This document shows, piece by piece, positions 59,417 to 64,000 of a stretch of DNA of 64,000 bases. Each line of letters starts with the position of its first letter. Positions within the stretch are counted from its first letter, which is position 1. The notes under the pieces were generated by a model, which was not told where the DNA came from, made no database searches, and was given only the letters and a program-made list of their open reading frames with translations. The DNA comes from Tsukamurella ocularis (GTDB lineage: Bacteria; Actinomycetota; Actinomycetes; Mycobacteriales; Mycobacteriaceae), in the NCBI RefSeq assembly GCF_024807615.1, contig NZ_JANUCJ010000003.1:372001-436000 (forward strand), written 5' to 3'. Position numbers and translations under genes: made by a program.

Positions 59417-60829
59417 ATGAGGCTCGCGCGCGCACGCATCGCCGGCGACGCCCTCGTGGACGTCGACGTCGCCGGGGGCCGCATCGCCGCGCTCTCCCCC
59501 ACCGGCACCACCCGACCCGCGGGCGACGTGCTCGACCTCGCCGGCCGCCGCCTGATCCCGGGCCTGTGGGACGAGCACGTCCACGTGCGCACGTGGGCCG
59601 TCTCCACGCGGCGCATCGACGTCCGGTCCGCGGCCGGACCGGAGGAGGTCGCCGCGCTGGTCCGCGCCGCGCTCCCCACGGCGGAGCCGGGGCTGCCCGT
59701 CGTCGCCGCCGGCATGCGCGACGGGCTGTGGGGCGGCGCACCGTCGCGCCGGCTGCTCGACGAGATCGCGCCCGACGCGCCCGTCATGGTGATCTCCTCC
59801 GACCTGCACAGCTCCTGGTCGAACGCGGCGCTCGGCCGGCTCCTCGGCATCGAGCTCGACGAGACCGGGATGCTCCGCGAGGCGGCGAGCTTCGCGGCGG
59901 CGACCCGCGTCGAATCGCTGGTCGCGGACCGCGCCGACGCCTGGGTGCTCGAGGCCCTCGGCGGCCTGGGCCGGCGGGGCGTCGTCGGCCTCGTCGACCT
60001 GGATTTCGACGATGCCGTGGGCGCCTGGGAGCGACGGCCCACCCCGCCGGTGCGGATCGACGCGGGCGTGTACCCGCAGCACCTTGAGGCCGCCGAGGCC
60101 CGCGGAGCCGGCACCGGCGCCCCGATCAACGGGCTCGCCCGCGTGGGCCCGCTCAAGGTCATCACCGACGGTTCCCTCGGCACGCGCACCGCGTACTGCC
60201 ACGCGCCCTACCCCGGCACGACCGACCGCGGCGTGCTGGAGGTCGCGCCCGAGCGCCTCGTCGGGCTGCTGCGCCGCGGCGCAGCGCTGGGCCTGACCCC
60301 CGCGATCCACGCCATCGGCGACGCCGCGAACGCGCTCGCGCTGGACGCCTTCGCCGAGGCCGGGGTGCGCGGGCGTATCGAGCATGCGCAGCTGCTCAGC
60401 GAGGCGGACCTCGCCCGGATGGCGGCGCTCGGGATCAGGGCGTCGATCCAGCCGGAGCACATGCTCGACGACCGCGGCCTGGTCGCGCGGTTCTGGGGCG
60501 ACCGCGCGGGCGATGCCTTCCGCGTCGGGTCGCTCGTGGCCGCGGGCGTCGATGTGGTCTTCGGTTCGGACGCGCCGGTCACGCCGCTGGACCCGTGGTT
60601 CGCGATCTCCGCGGCTGTCACCCGCAGCCGCGACGGAGACCCGCCGTGGCAGCCGTGGGAGGCCGTCGACGTGGAGACCGCGCTGCGTCTGTCCGCCCGG
60701 TCCCGGATCGCGGTCGGCGAGCCCGCCGACCTGGTGGCCCTCGGCGCCGACCCGACGCCGGAACGCCTGCGCACCATGCCCGTCGACCTCACGCTGGTGG
60801 CCGGCGGGATCACCCACACAGAGCTCTAG
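59417..60829 (+). CDS. amidohydrolase (YtcJ-like)
   Basis: A 470-residue metal-dependent hydrolase of the amidohydrolase superfamily. Metal ligands: [15 protein letters not shown] (HxH), [33 protein letters not shown] and the closing Asp in [18 protein letters not shown]. The N- and C-terminal strands form the usual small beta-sandwich ([15 protein letters not shown]). YtcJ-like enzymes cleave exocyclic amides or act on aromatic substrates; the real one is not known. Its TAG overlaps the convergent pdxH stop (CTAG). Confidence 0.88.
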   Translation: MRLARARIAGDALVDVDVAGGRIAALSPTGTTRPAGDVLDLAGRRLIPGLWDEHVHVRTWAVSTRRIDVRSAAGPEEVAALVRAALPTAEPGLPVVAAGMRDGLWGGAPSRRLLDEIAPDAPVMVISSDLHSSWSNAALGRLLGIELDETGMLREAASFAAATRVESLVADRADAWVLEALGGLGRRGVVGLVDLDFDDAVGAWERRPTPPVRIDAGVYPQHLEAAEARGAGTGAPINGLARVGPLKVITDGSLGTRTAYCHAPYPGTTDRGVLEVAPERLVGLLRRGAALGLTPAIHAIGDAANALALDAFAEAGVRGRIEHAQLLSEADLARMAALGIRASIQPEHMLDDRGLVARFWGDRAGDAFRVGSLVAAGVDVVFGSDAPVTPLDPWFAISAAVTRSRDGDPPWQPWEAVDVETALRLSARSRIAVGEPADLVALGADPTPERLRTMPVDLTLVAGGITHTEL

Positions 60830-61479
60830 GGCTGCAGGCGGAACGGCGCGTACTCGGGCGCGACGAGGCGCACCCGGTTGTGCACCCGGTTCTCCCGGCC
60901 CTGCCAGAACTCGACGACCTGCGGCGCGATCCGGTAGCCGCCCCACTCCGGCGGCACCGGGACGTCCCGCCCCTCGAACCGGGCCTCCACCTCGGCGAAG
61001 CGCTCCGCCATCGCGGCGCGGGAGGCCACCGGCCGGGACTGGTCCGACGCCCACGCGCCGAGCTGCGAGCCCCGCGGTCGCTCGGCCCAGTAGGCGGCGG
61101 TCTCTTCCGGGAGCACCTTGGTGACGGCGCCGCGCACGTGCACCTGCCGGTGGATCGCGATCCACGGGAAGGTCACGGCGGCAACGGGGTTCGCCTCGAC
61201 GGCGCGCGCCTTGTCGGAGCCGTAGTTGGTGTAGAAGACCACGCCGCGCTCGTCGAGGCCCTTGCACAGCACGGTGCGGGTGGCCGGGAGCCCGGTCTCG
61301 TCGACGGTGGCGAGCACCATCGCGTTGGGCTCGGGCGCGCCCGCGGCGACGGCCTCGTCGAACCAGGACTGCCACAGCGGCACCCACCCGGACGCCAGGT
61401 CCTCGGGCTGCAGGTCGAAGGAGTCGCCGTCGTACTTCTCGCGCATCGCCGTCAGGTCCACGAAGCCGAGACTACTCAT
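60826..61479 (-). CDS. pdxH: pyridoxamine/pyridoxine 5'-phosphate oxidase
   Basis: A 217-residue FMN enzyme producing pyridoxal 5'-phosphate. Family segments: [72 protein letters not shown] and the C-terminal [20 protein letters not shown], close to the PdxH signature. Start ATG 61479 has no good ribosome site. It is divergent from citA with just 13 bp between the start codons, so the promoter of one must lie in the coding sequence of the other or the two cannot both be leaderless. Confidence 0.94.
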   Translation of the reverse strand: MSSLGFVDLTAMREKYDGDSFDLQPEDLASGWVPLWQSWFDEAVAAGAPEPNAMVLATVDETGLPATRTVLCKGLDERGVVFYTNYGSDKARAVEANPVAAVTFPWIAIHRQVHVRGAVTKVLPEETAAYWAERPRGSQLGAWASDQSRPVASRAAMAERFAEVEARFEGRDVPVPPEWGGYRIAPQVVEFWQGRENRVHNRVRLVAPEYAPFRLQP

Positions 61480-61485
61480 TAGGCT
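61480..61485 (+). promoter_or_regulatory. leaderless -10 element of citA
   Basis: TAGGCT, seven bases, then ATG 61493. The element is directly next to the pdxH start codon on the other strand. Confidence 0.55.
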
Positions 61486-61492
61486 GCACACC

Positions 61493-62596
61493 ATGACTGA
61501 GATTCCGGGTGGGCTCGAAGGCGTGGTCGCGTTCTCCACGGAGATCGCGGAGCCGGACAAGCAGGGCGGGGTGCTGCGGTACCGCGGCGTCGACGTGGCG
61601 GACCTGGTGCGCGACCGGGTCACCTACGGCCAGGTGTGGGGCCTGCTGGTGGACGGCGAGTTCGGCAACCCGCTGCCCGCGGCAGAGCCCTTCCCGCTGC
61701 CCATCCACAGCGGCGACGTCCGCGTCGACGCGCAGGCCGGCCTCGCGATGCTGGGCCCACTGTGGGGCTTCGAGCCGCTGCTCGACATCGACGACGCCAC
61801 CGCCCGCGAGAACCTGGCTCGGGCCTCGGTGATGACGCTGAGCTTCGTCGCCCAGTCGGCCCGCGGCCTGGAGCGCCCGGCGGTGCCGCAGCGGATCATC
61901 GACCAGTCGCCGACGATCACGCACCGGTTCATGACCCGCTGGCACGGCGAGCCCGACCCCGATCACGTGCGCGCGATCGACGCCTACTGGGTGGCGGCCG
62001 CGGAGCACGGCCTCAACACGTCGACGCTGACGGCGCGCGTCATCGCGTCGACGGGGGCCGACGTCTCGACCGCCCTCTCGGGTGCGGTCGGCGCACTGTC
62101 GGGGCCGCTGCACGGCGGCGCACCGTCGCGCGTGCTGCCGATGCTCGACGAGGTGGTCCGCACCGACGACCCCCGCGGCGTGGTCACCACGCGGCTGGAC
62201 CGGGGCGAGAAGATCATGGGCTTCGGCCACCGCATCTACCGCGCCGAAGACCCCCGCGCCGGGGTCCTGCGGTCGGTCGCGCGCGATCTGCAGGCGCCCC
62301 GCTACGAGGCCGCCGCGGCGCTGGAGCGGGAGGCGAACGCCCTGTTCGCCGAGCGCCGGCCCGACCGCGCGATCTCGACGAACGTCGAGTTCTGGGCGGC
62401 CGTCATCCTCGACTACGCGGGCGTTCCGCCGCGGATGATGCCCGCCATGTTCACCTGCGCGCGGACCGCCGGCTGGTGCGCGCACATCCTCGAGCAGAAG
62501 CGCGCGAACAAGCTGATCCGACCGTCCGCCCAGTACACCGGGCACGGCCCGCGGCAGCCCGAAGACGTGCCCGGGTGGGACACCATTAGGATTTAG
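61493..62596 (+). CDS. citA: second citrate synthase
   Basis: A 367-residue citrate synthase of the short, dimeric type (CitA). Active-site regions: [20 protein letters not shown] at the N-terminus, [40 protein letters not shown] and [19 protein letters not shown]. It may serve as an alternative citrate or 2-methylcitrate synthase; gltA is the main enzyme. In mycobacteria citA is likewise next to serC and pdxH. It lacks a ribosome site and probably is leaderless. serC follows after three bases and is likely co-transcribed. Confidence 0.93.
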   Translation: MTEIPGGLEGVVAFSTEIAEPDKQGGVLRYRGVDVADLVRDRVTYGQVWGLLVDGEFGNPLPAAEPFPLPIHSGDVRVDAQAGLAMLGPLWGFEPLLDIDDATARENLARASVMTLSFVAQSARGLERPAVPQRIIDQSPTITHRFMTRWHGEPDPDHVRAIDAYWVAAAEHGLNTSTLTARVIASTGADVSTALSGAVGALSGPLHGGAPSRVLPMLDEVVRTDDPRGVVTTRLDRGEKIMGFGHRIYRAEDPRAGVLRSVARDLQAPRYEAAAALEREANALFAERRPDRAISTNVEFWAAVILDYAGVPPRMMPAMFTCARTAGWCAHILEQKRANKLIRPSAQYTGHGPRQPEDVPGWDTIRI

Positions 62597-63724
<1,128 letters not shown>

Positions 63725-63737
63725 CGAATCGAACAAC

Positions 63738-63743
63738 TACCCT
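63738..63743 (+). promoter_or_regulatory. leaderless -10 element of sepH
   Basis: TACCCT, six bases, then ATG 63750. Confidence 0.45.
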
Positions 63744-63749
63744 TGCACC

Positions 63750-64000
63750 ATGCAGGAACTGCGGGTTGTGGGACTGGACGACGACGGGACGTCTGTGGTC
63801 TGCGAAGGCCCCGCGGGACGTTTCCGCCTGCCGATCGACGACACCTTGAAGGCGGCCGTGAGCGGTGAACTAGGAAGCGGCACCCAGACGGAGCTCGAGC
63901 TGGGCGCCGACCTCTCCCCGCGGGAGATCCAGGCTCGCATCCGCGCCGGCGCCACGATCGAGGAGATCGCGGAGTTCACGGGCGCCCCGAACCACCGGAT
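63750..64000 (+). CDS. sepH: cell division protein SepH (DUF3071), partial
   Basis: The first 83 codons are visible before the window ends. The N-terminus MQELRVVGLDDDGTSVVCEG and the segment LSPREIQARIRAGATIEEIA match SepH, an actinobacterial FtsZ-stimulating protein whose N-terminal DUF3071 domain carries a helix-turn-helix-like motif. The location after serC agrees with Rv0883c in M. tuberculosis. A TACCCT element at leaderless spacing precedes ATG 63750. The C-terminal disordered part lies outside the window. Confidence 0.9.
   Translation, partial: MQELRVVGLDDDGTSVVCEGPAGRFRLPIDDTLKAAVSGELGSGTQTELELGADLSPREIQARIRAGATIEEIAEFTGAPNHR

Noticed and set aside
59363-61387. 674-codon minus-strand frame over amidohydrolase and pdxH
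   Set aside because: Only a shadow; the real genes on each strand have complete active sites and the long frame has no start with a ribosome site.

Overview
The window is 64 kb of very GC-rich actinobacterial chromosome. Several traits point to a mycolic-acid-containing member of the Mycobacteriales: a trehalose sulfotransferase-like gene, UvrD1 with a Ku-type C-terminal extension, a short AroQ-delta chorismate mutase, SepH, EchA6/AccD3 neighbours and many promoters of the leaderless TANNNT-N6/7-ATG type. Tsukamurella or a close relative is my best guess, but the genus cannot be fixed from sequence reading alone. From memory, the backbone follows the M. tuberculosis stretch Rv0950c to Rv0883c: M23 peptidase, uvrD1, chorismate mutase, pgi, SDR, Fpg-like protein, Rv0909-like protein, Rv0906-like MBL protein, echA6, accD3, gltA2, pdxH, citA, serC, sepH. 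Accessory blocks sit between these anchors.

Layout. 1-1.6 kb: the 5' part of an acyl-CoA carboxylase beta gene and a TetR gene, both minus strand. 1.6-5.9 kb: an M-box magnesium riboswitch, a candidate 20-codon leader ORF inside a strong hairpin, then mgtC, a fused dual-domain ABC permease and its ATPase. 6-13.9 kb: M23 peptidase, UvrD1, an alanine-rich secreted protein, a GT-C-like membrane protein and chorismate mutase. 13.9-15.7 kb: a TetX-like flavin monooxygenase and its divergent TetR with two operators. 15.8-22.2 kb: a sulfur-ester block of sulfotransferase, cysD, a 20-codon ORF, cysNC, formylglycine-generating enzyme and, convergently, a Cys-type sulfatase. 22.3-29.7 kb: semialdehyde dehydrogenase, pgi, SDR, a YczE/YczR (MocR) pair and DoxX. 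30-34.2 kb: an EfeUO-EfeB iron locus and an Fpg-type glycosylase. 34.2-40.1 kb: cysQ, cobF under a TetR gene, small housekeeping and hypothetical genes, rnhA, a metallophosphoesterase and tRNA-Arg(CCT). 40-50 kb: a VWA protein, the Rv0909/Rv0906/echA6/accD3 group, an aldo-keto reductase, mntH and a HugZ-like protein. 50-64 kb: a Pro/Thr-rich lipoprotein, a FitAB/VapBC toxin-antitoxin pair, FKBP, gltA, aldose epimerase, a TetR/SDR pair, a DsbA-like lipoprotein, MFS, amidohydrolase, pdxH, citA, serC and the start of sepH.

How the genes work together. The M-box operon is a magnesium-starvation response that adds an ABC transporter of unknown substrate to MgtC. The sulfur block makes PAPS (CysD, CysNC), uses it (sulfotransferase), and contains both the sulfatase and the enzyme that activates it. 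CysQ, further downstream, would remove the PAP by-product. EfeUOB and MntH cover iron and manganese. Citrate synthase appears twice (gltA, citA). There is no prophage, CRISPR array or recognisable insertion sequence. The unexplained structure is a family of long palindromes in intergenic gaps near 9.7, 22.2, 38.7 and 45.1 kb.
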